A DNA stretch of 64,000 bases. Origin: Centropus unirufus (taxonomy: Eukaryota > Chordata > Aves > Cuculiformes > Centropidae). The position numbers and the translations under genes were made by a program. Location of the stretch: NCBI GenBank assembly GCA_013397695.1, contig VYZI01000742.1, forward strand, positions 1 to 64,000. Reading direction: 5' to 3'. The notes beneath the pieces were generated by a model. That model had not been told where the DNA came from. It saw only the letters and a list, made by a program, of their open reading frames with translations, and searched no databases. Within the stretch, counting starts at the first letter, position 1; the number at the start of each line of letters is the position of its first letter. Positions 33,726 through 44,726 of this stretch are shown here, piece by piece.

Positions 33726-36700
33726 CTAGATGGGTTTCCTGGCATATTCCCGACGGTATTTGGCATCCACCCGTGTCAGGTACCAAGTGCCAGGGAAGAG
33801 ATCTGCCTGGGAGCCATGGGGAGTGTGGTCGGCTGCAGGGAGAGATGGTGATACTCAGGAGAGCCGAGAGGTGCTCATGGGTGAGGGACGCATCACCCCA
33901 GCCCCCACTCACCCAAGTGATGGGTTTGCTCCCTCTGCTTCATCATGTTGGCAAAGTCCTGCGGGGCCACGCGCTTGCGGGCGTCCAGGCGTGCGGGCAG
34001 GTCAGCCAGGCTGGACACCAGCTTGTCCAGGGGTGAGCCTGGTGATGGGAACCCCCAAGGTGAGTCACAGCCCCACAACCCCCTCCCCTGCCAGCCCCGC
34101 TCTCGCACGGGGCTCACCTGGGGCAGCATCCTGTGAGACACGGAGGGAGAACATGCTGGCAGCCAGTCCTGAGCCATAGGAAAAGGCACCAATCCGGGAT
34201 CCAGCCAGGTCCTGTGCTGAGGACCTGCAGGGAATGATCAGGGGGGTTTAGAGACAGGAGAAGGGTGGGGGATGATGTAGGGGGCTTCCTCCCACTCCAT
34301 TTGCAGGCGGGGGAGTCCTGGGACTTGAGGCCATATTGCCAAGGGCATGTGGGCCTGGAGCATGGTGCCAGGGAGCCCCAGGGATGAAGCTTTAGTGCCC
34401 CTGCCAGTGCCTGGTCCTTCCCACAGCTCCTTTGCTGCGGTATCAGCCATTCTCTGGGCACGACAAGTGGGTTTTTATCTCCTGGAGCCAACAGAAGGGC
34501 TTTATGTGTCAGCCCAGTGGAGCTGGGCTGGGATAAAAAGGCTGGCAGGATGACAGCACGGGTCAGGACAGCAGAGGGAGGACCGTCAGGTCAGGGATTT
34601 TGTTCCATGAAAGCAGCCAGGTCTCTGTGGGGGAGGGCGAGTGCTGGCACAAACTGCCCCACGAATGTCCCACTCTGAATTACCCCGTCCCCAAGCCGGC
34701 TTTTTCGGGACTCACTGCGCCAGGAGGGAGGCCAGGCAGCCGTACATGGATGGTGTATACATGTTGCCATTGCGGGAGGAGAGGAGCAGGGAGGGCTTGG
34801 TTTTCAGGTTGAAGATCTCCTGGCTGGCTGCCTGGAACGCCTTCTCCACCTCCTTGCTCGTGTACGTGTCCTCCAGCTTCACGCCGCTGCCCAGAGAGAA
34901 GTCCGCTCAAACCCTGCACTGGCACATTCCCTGCTGGGCTGGGGGACAAGGGACACAACAAGGGGACGCACCGAAAGGGCTGCAGCCCCTTGTAAAGGCC
35001 AGCGGCTGTGTCCGGGTCGGGAGCGGCCAAGAAGTCGTTCAGCAGCAGCCGCCCCACCGACTTCTGCACCAGCTTGCAGAAGGGAGTGTGGAAGATGATG
35101 AACTTAAAGTCATCGAGGGTGAACGGCCTCTGGATGCCAGCTGGAAGGCAACACGAGGGCTGTAAGCAGCGGGTGCGACGGCACAGGCGCCTCGGGGGTG
35201 CTGCGTCTTACCCTGCTGCCACTGGCGCTCTGCCTTCCGACGGAACACAGCATAGCAGCGGTCCAGCGCCCGCAGGTAGCACTGGATGGAGAGCTGCCCA
35301 TCCACCACGGGGTACTCAGAAGACAGGTCTGGCTTGTAGAAGTCATAGGCGTGTTCCATGTGGGTTCCCCGCAGGCCTGGGGGCACAGAGAGTGCCAGGT
35401 GGTGGGGAGAGGCAGTGGGTCCCAGCCAGATGGTGAGCACCCATGGCTCCCATGCTAGCCCTGGCAGCCACCAGCCTTCCCGGGTCACTCTGAGGTGCCC
35501 ACAGGGATGTGGCTAGCCAGGATCCTGGGGTAGACAGCACCATGCAGCCGCTGGGGCCAGCCAAGCTGGTGCTGTCAGAGCCAAGCACCTCCATTCAGGG
35601 CTAGGACATGGATGTGCAGCCCACAGGGATGGCCTCCACCACCTCACCGTTCCCAGGGTCTCATGACACTGACCTCTCTCCAGCACCAGTGGGGCGTTGG
35701 GTCCCACCAGCATGGCAACGGCACCAGCACCCCCTGTGGGACGCGCGTTCCCCGTGGCATAGACAGCGATGTCCCCACACACCACCACGGCGTAGCGACC
35801 TGGAGGAGGAGAGGGCAGGGCAGGGGGCAGTAGGCTAGGAGTGTCCATCCTACAGCCCTCACATCCCCATCCTCACACCGTTGAGTGTGACACCCAAGGC
35901 AGGTGAGAAATGGGGGTGGTGGAGCACCAAGAGGAGCAACAGCTCCCTTTGAGGCTTGCGGGAGCATCACTGGCTTTCAGGCCAACTCCTGCCACCTTCC
36001 TCCATCGCACTGCACCAACCCCATCTCCAGTTCCAACATTCCCGTGGCACAGCCCCTCCCTGCACCCACCATCCCAGGCGCTGGACTCCACCCAGGAGGC
36101 TGCATTGAAGAGTGAGGCCGTGCCCCCGTAGCAGGCATTGGTGGTGTCGATGCCCTCTACGTCCGTGTTGCCCGAGTCACGGAATAGCTGCATGAGGACG
36201 GTCTTGACAGCTTTGGACTTGTCGATGACGGTCTCGGTGCCCACCTCCAGGCGGCCGATGGCATCCCAGGAGAGGCGCCCGCGCTCCACCAGCCGTTGCA
36301 CCACCGTCAGGCACAGGGAGTTGATGTCCTCGTGGGCAGCGCAGAAGCCCATCTGCTGCTGGCCCAAGCCCCGCGTGTACTTGCCAGCCTCCACACCATC
36401 GAATCGCTCCAGCTCCTCCTGCTCCACGTACTGGGCGGGGAAGTACACCTCCAATGCCAGGATGCCCACATCCTTGGGCCAGCTGCCTGTCACAGCAGCG
36501 CTGGAAAGGCTGCGGGACAGAGGGAGCAGCGACGGTCCCACAGAAGCCCTGAGCCTTGGGGACTGGGAGCTGCATCAATCACCCCAGGCCATGAGCACCC
36601 CAAATCCCTGCTGGTTCCCCTATGGGGAAGAGAAAGCATCCCCTTCTCCGGCAAGGTTTAAGAGCACTGCCAGCTCCCTAATTCCCCCCATATAGCTCCA

Positions 36701-36840
36701 TCCCACCCGATCCGTCTGGGTGCTCACCATGCCCTCTGCACAGCCATGGGGTGCTGGCCCCCCTGGTGTAACCGCTCCAGTCCCTGTGGTGCCCGCCTTG
36801 TCCCCCAGCAGCGCGCAGCACAGCGGACCCAGCGCAGCAT
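33726..36840 (-). CDS. HMGCS2: Mitochondrial hydroxymethylglutaryl-CoA synthase 2
   Basis: Condenses acetyl-CoA with acetoacetyl-CoA to HMG-CoA, the controlling step of ketogenesis in liver mitochondria. Nine coding exons in transcript order: 36728-36840, 36070-36509, 35674-35799, 35212-35376, 34972-35140, 34716-34886, 34118-34224, 33913-34038, 33726-33832. They total 1524 bp, 507 residues, against 508 in human. The catalytic Glu (EVGTET, about residue 130), Cys164 (TTNACYGG) and His (IFHTPF, about 299) are present. The first about 46 residues are Arg-rich and nearly free of acid ([16 protein letters not shown]), a mitochondrial presequence, which separates it from cytosolic HMGCS1. [19 protein letters not shown] opens the mature enzyme. 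The 3' end reads ARKPI before the stop. Confidence 0.98.
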
Positions 36841-36904
36841 CTTCACTCCAACCACTGCACAGAGGGACAGACAGACAGACAGCAGGACGGGCCCCACACG
36901 GTGC

Positions 36905-36911
36905 TTTTATA
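36905..36911 (-). promoter_or_regulatory. HMGCS2: HMGCS2 TATA box
   Basis: TATAAAA on the minus strand, about 65 bases before the start codon, predicts transcription starting near 36880 and a 5' UTR of about 40 bases. Confidence 0.8.
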
Positions 36912-36969
36912 AACTGCGTGGGCAGCACAGCACAGCCCTCCTTGCCCTTATCAGCACTCCGGACCCCAG

Positions 36970-36982
36970 CGCTCAAAGGTCA
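36970..36982 (-). promoter_or_regulatory. HMGCS2: Candidate PPAR response element (DR1) of HMGCS2
   Basis: On the minus strand the site reads TGACCT-T-TGAGCG, a DR1 with one perfect half and one half matching 4 of 6. It lies about 90-102 bases before the predicted transcription start. The rat HMGCS2 promoter has a functional PPARalpha element at about the same distance, so a conserved fasting-response element is plausible. Confidence 0.6.
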
Positions 36983-37938
36983 CCGAGCGCCAGCCAACGC
37001 GACGGGGACAGTGGAGCAAGCGCCAGCTTTGGAGTGGGGAACTTGTAGGACTCCCTTTTGTGCTCCAAAGCCTGAGAATGTGCTCAGCCAGAGTCTGGGC
37101 TGAGCAGTGGGACAGGCTCTCCCACAGTCCCAGCTCCCTGTGCCACGGGGCAGCAGCAGCCCTGGTGCTGGTGGCTTGCTGGCACGGCTATGGTCACCAC
37201 ACGGCGCGCTAGGCTCTGTGAGAACCTCCCGCTTGTGCTTGCTGTCCTGGGGAGGGAGCAGGAGGTGACTGGGGGTTTGGTGCTGGCACCATCCATGCTG
37301 TCCAGGACACAGTCAACCTCTGTCACACACTGAGGGGGACCGGGGGGCCATACCCATGGGCTGGGTGGGGGTAAAGCCACCTTCGAAACAGCCAGGAGGC
37401 AAACAGCCACATGATGCCTGTGGCAACACTGCGGTGACACAAGAAGGAACCTTTGGTCCCAGTGCTGCTGTCAACATGGCCACAGGGCAGCATCGGAGCT
37501 CCCCCACCTCTCCCCCCCCATCCCTATGGAGTCATTTCCACCTGGAGGGACACCCATCCCCTCACCTGCAAACCCAGGACAGCTGCCATCCTCACCCACA
37601 TCTGTGCCCCAGCTCTCCTCCATGCCTTCACCTCGGGGACATTCCTGCCCCTCACACCTGAACCCCAGGGACATCCCACCACCTCATCCTTCTCATTTAG
37701 CACCTGAGGGCTCAGGGCGGGCAAACAGGAGCACCCAGCCAGGAGAGCTGCTGATCCCGTGGCCCCTGGGGACTCAGGCCCGAACGGTTTCGCTGGCCCT
37801 GGCAGCACCACAGACCCTGGCAGCCGGGAAGCTCGGGGAGCTGCAGGAGCACCTGCTGCTCCTTTGCCCAGATGCTCATGGGAGGAACGCATCAGGGCGT
37901 TGAACCAGCACCAGACTGACACGGCGCTTGCATACTTG
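36983..37938. other. Intergenic region between HMGCS2 and REG4
   Basis: Upstream flank of HMGCS2 and downstream flank of REG4, both on the minus strand. C-rich low-complexity DNA, with no further gene recognised. Confidence 0.7.
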
Positions 37939-37944
37939 TTTAAT
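37939..37944 (-). terminator. REG4: REG4 polyadenylation signal ATTAAA
   Basis: ATTAAA on the minus strand, about 80 bases after the stop codon. It is the common variant hexamer; no AATAAA is closer. Confidence 0.65.
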
Positions 37945-38025
37945 ACATGTATTTTTGGAGGCTGGAGAGAGAGGACAGAGGGTGGGAAGAGCACTGCCAG
38001 CTCAGGGCCCTCCGTGGGACGGTGC

Positions 38026-38929
38026 TCAAAGCAAAGGGGTGACCTTGCAGATGTAGTGATAGCGCTGGGAGCAGTCGGCACTGGACCACAGGGTGAAGCC
38101 TGCCACAGAGATAGCCCTGGGGTCAGCGGGGGCCACAGAGGCACCAGCTCCACCTGCCTCAGCCCTCCAGGGGGGGGGACTGGTCCTGTAGGAGGAGCGG
38201 GAGCCTTTGCCCGCCAAGCCCAGGATGGAGGTGGGATCTGGGTGCTCACCGCTGGAATGAGTCAGCACGCCACAGCTGCCCCCGTGGGCACCGTTTCCAG
38301 CCAGCCCGCTGGTGAGGCTGTACTTGTCCCCGCTCACCCACTGCCAGGCCTGGCTCTGCGCAGGGAGAGGGCATGAGAGACGCAGCCCCGCCGCCCCCCG
38401 CCCGTCCTCCTGTGCAGCCCCCTCCTCACCTCGTTCCGGTAGCGGAGGCCAAGCCAGACAGGCCGCACGCGCTGGTAGTAGGAGATGGCCCTCCGGAGGG
38501 TGTCCGCTTCCCGGGGCTCCTCCACCCAGGCCAGGTGCGCACCAGGGTGGCTGGCCTGGCACCAACTCTGCAGGGAGAGCCGTGAGTGCCTTGATAACCC
38601 CAGGAGATGAGCAGCCCCTGGGCAGGCTGCGCGCCCTGCCCGGCTTACCTCAGCCTCATCCCAGCTCTGGAGCTGATGGAAGTACCTGAAGCAGCTGAGC
38701 TTGTAGTAGGACCAGCCCCGGGGGCAGTAGTTTATGTACCAGGCACCTTCAGAGGGAGAGCCATGAGGAGGGATGGGTGGCAGCTGGTGTCACCGGCTGG
38801 AGAGAAGCGTGACCCCCCTCCTGGCCCCACTGTGAAAGCGGCTGCCCCCAGGCTGTGGGACTCACCAGCCGGGCACAGGAACCCCACGCTGCCCAGCAGC
38901 AGGAAGGCGAATCTGGCCACCGCCACCAT
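38026..38929 (-). CDS. REG4: REG4-like secreted C-type lectin
   Basis: A small secreted C-type lectin-like protein of the regenerating family, made in mammals by enteroendocrine and goblet cells. Five coding exons in transcript order: 38866-38929, 38649-38746, 38430-38567, 38250-38355, 38026-38099. They give 159 residues against 158 in human. MVAVARFAFLLLGSVGFL is a clear signal peptide. The lectin fold follows: YCPRGWSYYKLSCFRYF, GAHLAWV, PVWLGL, WQWVSGD, GGSCGVL and CSQRYHYIC, with six cysteines suited to three disulfides. No EPN or QPN calcium-site motif is visible, as in REG proteins generally. Position between HMGCS2 and NOTCH2 matches human REG4. Similarity to eggshell lectins such as ovocleidin-17 is only at fold level; synteny and length favour REG4. 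Confidence 0.9.
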
Positions 38930-39705
38930 CCTCCTCGCTCCTGGACAGGGTCTGCCTGGAGAGCTCAGAGGTCACCTCGGATCATTCAGGAACAGGGGAT
39001 GCCACCAGCACTCGGCGGGGTGAGAACCTGCCCTGCTATGGACAGAACCTCACCCCTTCCAGCCATTTGGATGAGACAGCAGAGCCCTGGGGTCCACGCC
39101 TCCCTCTCCTCCCCTGGCACAAGTCACTGCCTCACGTCTGCACCGTCCCCCAGGTACAGCTTGGGGTCCCCAGGCCACACTGGCAGCAGGTTGTCCCAGC
39201 CCCAGCCTTGGCAGGGACATCTGAGCGAGCCAAGCTGCCCTGTGGGGACACGGGAAGAGGGCTCGCCATGGGCATGGGTGATGCCAGCCCTGCCCTGGGG
39301 CACAGGCAGTGCCGGGGCCAGAGGGTCTGCACAGACTGCGCACAGCATCGCTTCCAGCCCCTGGGCTCACAGCGCCGCCAAACCCAGACTGGGAAGGGCC
39401 GATCAGCCACATCAGCACAGTTTGCCTTTATGTGGGCTAATCCCCAGGCACCAGGGCTCATCTGCAGACTCAGCTCATCTTCCCCTCAAAGAAGCAGCAA
39501 CAAAAATCAATGTGGGGCCAAACATCAAATCATCGCAGCCTGTCCCGTCCAGGAAGGGCAGCATTTATCTCCCCTGAGGGCTGCTGGGGATGTGACTAAC
39601 TCCCGCTTGCCCATGAGCCACCGCAGAGAACCCTGAGGCCCCGGCTACCCCTGCAGGGTCCCCTTCCTCACCTGCTGTCTGGAGACCAGGAGGAATAACG
39701 GCTTC
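38930..39705 (-). other. REG4: REG4 5' UTR: non-coding first exon and intron
   Basis: The coding exon extends upstream to an acceptor at 38956 (CTCTCCAG). A donor (CAGCAG then GTGAGG) at 39671 closes a non-coding first exon at 39672 to about 39700, just below the TATA box. A 5' UTR intron of about 716 bp is therefore predicted. Confidence 0.65.
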
Positions 39706-39723
39706 TCATGAGAAGAGCTGCCC

Positions 39724-39729
39724 TTTATA
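39724..39729 (-). promoter_or_regulatory. REG4: REG4 TATA box
   Basis: CTATAAAGGG on the minus strand lies about 25-30 bases before the predicted non-coding first exon. A TATA promoter suits a tissue-restricted secreted protein. Confidence 0.7.
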
Positions 39730-42439
39730 GCCCATCAGCATCAGTGTTTGCCCAGCTCAGGTGATACCACCCAGAACGATCTTACGGCTGCCTCGCCTCC
39801 ACATCCCCTGCTTTGCTGGAAAGCAGCCCAGATCTCCAATCTGTTTGCATTCGATGTTCCCCCAGAGAAGACAGGAAGAACCTCTCCTAGTTGGTCAATA
39901 AATCCCCTGCAATTAGCATTAATTACTAAGGCAAACACAGAGGTAACCTTGTGGCAGAGAGCAGCCAGGCACCACGCGGGGATCCCTGCTGGCCCAGCTG
40001 CACCAGGGGCTGGCAGGGATGAGTCCCACAGGATTCCCTGGTCCCAGTGGAAGCATCCCTGCGGTGAGCGCTTACCAAACCACTGGCATCGCCCATGTCC
40101 CGGGCTGAGGGATGGCGCGTGGCCAATCCCCACATCCTGCCCCCAGCACGGCCGTGCACCATCCCCGCCACCACCCTTGTTTGAACAGCCCAGGGATGGC
40201 TGTCAGCAGGATGCGGCACACAGGGATGTGGGAACAGCCTGCGGCCACGGGCTGCTGGGTGCCATCAGATAGCGGTGGGGGTGCCCGTCCCCCACGCCCA
40301 GCAGTGACGCAGGGCTTCGTCAGTCCACGTCCCTCCAGGAGGAAGGGCAGGCCCTGCAGCAAAGGCCCCCAGCGCCCTGGCCCTACGAGGGGCACCTGCA
40401 GCACTTGTCCACAGGGGCTTCTGCTGGCACAGAGCCACAGAACGGGGGGCTGCCCCCAGTCCTAGAGCCAGAGCCCTTTGTCCCAGTGGGGTACAGCCTT
40501 TTCTTCTCACCTCAGGGTGTCCTCTCGGCACTGGTGGGATGCAGCTGGACTTCACCTAGCCTACTGCTTCAACCACACTGCTCGGGAGCATCGTTTTGCT
40601 GGCTCCTAACATACTGAAGCAGCTTTGCAAGCTTTTCCCACTGCCTATTCTGGGACCTCCTGCAAAGTCATCAGCTCCTGCCCAGCACCTTGCTGCTGCC
40701 GGCTACAGCCAATGCCCAGCTTTCCTTCCCCAGTCCTCCTGCAGACCCTCAGTGACAGCCCTGGGAAGCTAGACAGGAGGCAGCTACCAGTGGAGGACAC
40801 AGTTACCAGTGGAGGACACAGTGCCATAGCTGAGTCTTGCTTCCCCCAACACAGAGGACTTGTAGCTGGCTGAAGTTGTTAGTTCTGGCTCTCAGGCTCA
40901 AGTCATGGGGCAGCATTTACCAAAACGCAGCCGAGTGCTCCTACACCCAGACAGAGCAGCCTCATGCCCAGCGCGCAGAGGCAGGTCTGGCATTAGCCCT
41001 GGGCAGGGAGGAGGATCAGGCCCATCTCCTTCGCCTACACAGCTGGGATGTACTGCTGCTGCACCCCAAGTCATCTCAAGGCTTGGCCAGCTTGCAAGGC
41101 ACCCACGGGGATCAAAGGGGTAAAGTCATCTTGTGTCCAAACACTGATCTGCCAGCTGTCATTTCTCCTGAAAGAAACAGCCTTACAGAGGAGCTCAGCC
41201 ACTTTAGTGGGGAAACTCTTCAAGAACGGAAAACCTCTCCAGAAAACAGGACTACACTCTCATTGTACAAAAACCATGAAAATGTTCCCCAAAGGAGCCT
41301 GAGCCACTCTGCTGCTGCTTGGACAAGAGATGCCCCAGCTCCCTGCCTACTTGGTTCAATTAGGCTTATTTATTCGCATGCAACACAGCAAGGTTTCACA
41401 AGTCACGGGCAGGGCAAGAGGCGTGCGCTGCCCTGAAGGAGACACAGATTCAAGTCTCAGCCTGAGCACCAACAAACTCGACACGGTTGTGCCAAAGACA
41501 CAGCAGAGCTCACTGAACTTCGGCACAGATGTGCAATCTGTTGGAGAGCATGGATGAAAACCTGCCGGAGGTTTGTACTTGCCAAGCTGGCTCTACTAGA
41601 AGATAAAAGAGCTGCGCTGTTTGAATATTAAACACTTAAAATGCCCCCAGCAGCTTTATCCCTGTGAGGAGTCATAGCTCGGCTCCTGGCTCGATTTGAG
41701 TCTCCAGTAAGAGCTGGAAACCGGTGAGGAGAGCGCTGGCATAGCCCAAGGCATTTGTGGCACCTCCCTCCTCAAAACGGGCATGCAGCCATCACCAATT
41801 TGTTCTGTTTCTTCAAGTCAAACTTTTAAAGTCTGAAAACAGTGCAGAGTATCTGGAAACAGCTGTGGGAGAGGCTGGAGAATCACACATCCTCATGCAT
41901 CAGCTGCCTGTCAAGCCAAAGCCAGGGAGGCAGCCTCAACTCCAGGGATGAGGGTCTTCCTCCTGGCTGCAGGAGCAGTTAACAGCCCAGGGAAGCGAGC
42001 AGGACCAGAAAAGGCAAATGAACACCCATCTCCTCTTGCTGCTGCCTGATTCATGCTTGCCCATGATCCTTCTAACAGCCACACAAAAGCCCTGGCTCCC
42101 GGAGTCCACGGCACACAAAAGCTCCTATTCAAAGCATCTCAGAAAGGCCCCATCTGAGTCCCTCCCCATCCTTCCCAGTATGCCCTGCTATACCCAAGCA
42201 AGGCTGCTCTCAGCTCCCAGACACCGCTCCCTTGGATGGAGCTATGGAATGGGCTTCGTGTGTCGCTGAGCCACAGCACAAAGCGCCCTTGAACCCCAAA
42301 GGCTCTCTCCTTATGAGGACTGCAGAGATCCTAATGAAGTGGACCCTTCCCAGGGGTCTGAACAACTATCCAACGCTGGGGATCCATTTAGAACCCCGTG
42401 GCTGTACTGCTACACCACGAAACCAGCAGCACACAAGAC
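39730..42439. other. Intergenic region between REG4 and NOTCH2
   Basis: About 2.7 kb with no recognisable gene. A perfect 19-bp tandem duplication lies at 40785-40822. No metalloprotease, disintegrin or NBPF-like coding sequence is seen, although mammals have ADAM30 and an NBPF gene near this position. Confidence 0.7.
40785..40822. repeat. Perfect tandem duplication of 19 bp
   Basis: The unit taccagtggaggacacagt occurs twice in direct succession in the REG4-NOTCH2 interval. It looks like a recent small duplication. Confidence 0.95.
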
Positions 42440-44726
42440 ATTGTACACATACTCTTTATTCTGCGGATAAAAATTGCTTATACATTTTGCAGCAACTATT
42501 TTCATAAAAGACTTTTATAAAAATGTAAAAATAAGCAAATATTTTCCATTATTAATACAGGAAAATGCTGCTGTGTGAATGGTTACTCTACAACTTATGA
42601 GATAAAATACCACCTTAAGGAGATATTATCTTTACAAGTAGTTAAAAAAAAAAGGCAGGCAAAGGGCCATCGTATTAACATGAAGCTGGCTTTATAATCC
42701 ACAGAAAGCATTCATCCTGTAAAAGGCAGCCACATATAGAAAAAGGCACTTGGTTATTTGGGGCTAATGAGGAAAAGCCCTTTGTTTCTTCAGCACGGAT
42801 GTAGCAACACTTCATTATTTGCTCCTACTCAGGGATCTGAGTTGGTTGCACCTAAACTTCACAGGACACACTGTGTGCTGGGGAACACCATGTGCATCCC
42901 AAAAATCAGTACCTTTAGAATTAAAAACTTCAGCCCAAAACGACGGCCCCGGGAATCCACTCCTCCTGTGGCCCTGCCTTCATGTACCACTGTGTAGAAC
43001 TGAAAGAAAAAGCTTTTACCCTTGGTTAGAATGGAAAGAAACACTGAAGGAAACACTGTACATGGTAGGATGCCAAAAAGGCCACTGCTTGGAGAGGTGT
43101 GGCCTTCTCTGTCCTTTGGCAGCAGCCGACTGCCCCGGTCTCTTTGGAACGCGTGTCTGCAGGGTTCCCCTGAAGAGGTAGGAGCAAACGATCCCTGGAA
43201 ACATTCACTTGGGCTGCTGACCAATTCCGAGCTATCCAGGGGAGCATTGCTCTTGTGGACAAAGCAGAAAGAATGGCTGTTGGTCTAAGGTCAGTGACAG
43301 CTGGCTTCCAGAACTCCTAAAGTATCAGGGCAGCTGCAGTACAATTGGCACTACCGTCCCACAGGGCACACGAGGCACCTCCGCTGCGAAGTCTCTACAC
43401 AGGCTGAGGGCAGAGGACAGCTCCAAAACTGTCAAACAAACTGCACGAGACACCGGTATCTGAGCTATTTCGCCTGCCACTTAAACCCAGCTCCTGGCTT
43501 CAGACGTGCTGGTGCTACTGGAAGGCTGCTCGGGAGCCAGGGCTGAAGCCTCCTTGTTGGGAGTAGAAGACAAGGCAGCCCCGTGCCAGGACTGCAGCAA
43601 AAGGGACACTTTTCAAAGGGGTGGACACAATTCCTGCCACAGAAGGACACGCTGCAAACACACAACGTCCTCGGCACCTCTTGATAACACACAAAGAGGA
43701 CACGTATGGTATCTTGAGGACAGGGCACCGCCACCCTGCGATGGAGGGGAGGGAGTATTGTGCAAGAGCGCTGGAAGCTCGTGTTACCAGGTTTTGGAAG
43801 CACACATGCTCATCCCAAGTGCTTCCCAAATGGCCTGTATCAGTTGCAGGGCATCTCTTCCGGCAGGGGAGCCCATGAAGGTGGTCACGGACACACCTGG
43901 CAGGACAGGGGCACAAGGAGGGTAGTGTGTCAGAATGGTCGGGTGTCTCTGGGAAGGGATATGACACAGGAGAGATGTGCCTACAAGGCCACCTCAGGGG
44001 AAGACCAGGTCAGACCAGCGTTTTCGGAGCAGGGTAAAAAACAAAAAGCTAAGAGAAGACTATACATATACGTAACCGCATAATATCTGGGGGCAGGCAG
44101 TGAGAACACTAAGGAGTATTAGTGGGCCTGAAGAGGAAAGGGTGAAGCTTCGTAACAGAAGGTGTCACTTGACCTGCAGGTGTTTTGGAAAGTCCGGCTC
44201 ACTTGCTGAGCAAAAGCAGCTGTGGGAAGGAGGGGTCTAGGAATGCGGGTGCCAGCTCTGAGCTGTCAAGACAAGGCAACTTGAACTCAAGGAGAACCAC
44301 TAGAAGGTGCTTCAGAGAGAGGTTATGTGGGTAACAAAAGGAGTAACAAAATAAGGATACAAAGCTGGTTTTGGCTAAATTTCTGGAGAAATGACCACAA
44401 GATGCATTAAGCTGAAGAGCTGTCTCCAGAAAGAAGTGGTGGCACGTATTTAAAAGCAGACTGGAGAATCCAGTGCAGACAGCACTCAGGCCCAAGTTGC
44501 ATGGGAGTTGGTTAGAAGTGACTCAGCTGGTCTTCTCCATCACCAGCCTCTACAGTTCTGTTTAGCATAAAAGCATACAAGCCTACAGCAACCACAGTCC
44601 CTCCATGGAAAGAACAGCCTGGGCTCATTAAGACTCTTGGATACTAAAATGGTTCTTCATTTCCATCCTGGAAGACCTTCATGAGTTCTGGAGTCCACTT
44701 TAATTGGGCTTCACCTTGGCCAGCTA
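42440..44726 (-). other. NOTCH2: NOTCH2 3' UTR
   Basis: From the TGA at 44727-44729 to the poly(A) site near 42440, about 2.3 kb, AT-rich toward its end. On the mRNA strand it contains CACTGCC (44096-44102), a miR-34/449 seed match, and CTACCTC (43175-43181), a let-7 seed match. No intron or ORF of note. Confidence 0.8.
42455..42460 (-). terminator. NOTCH2: NOTCH2 polyadenylation signal AATAAA
   Basis: AATAAA on the minus strand, 2.27 kb past the stop, followed by TG-rich sequence on the mRNA strand that fits a downstream element. Confidence 0.75.
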
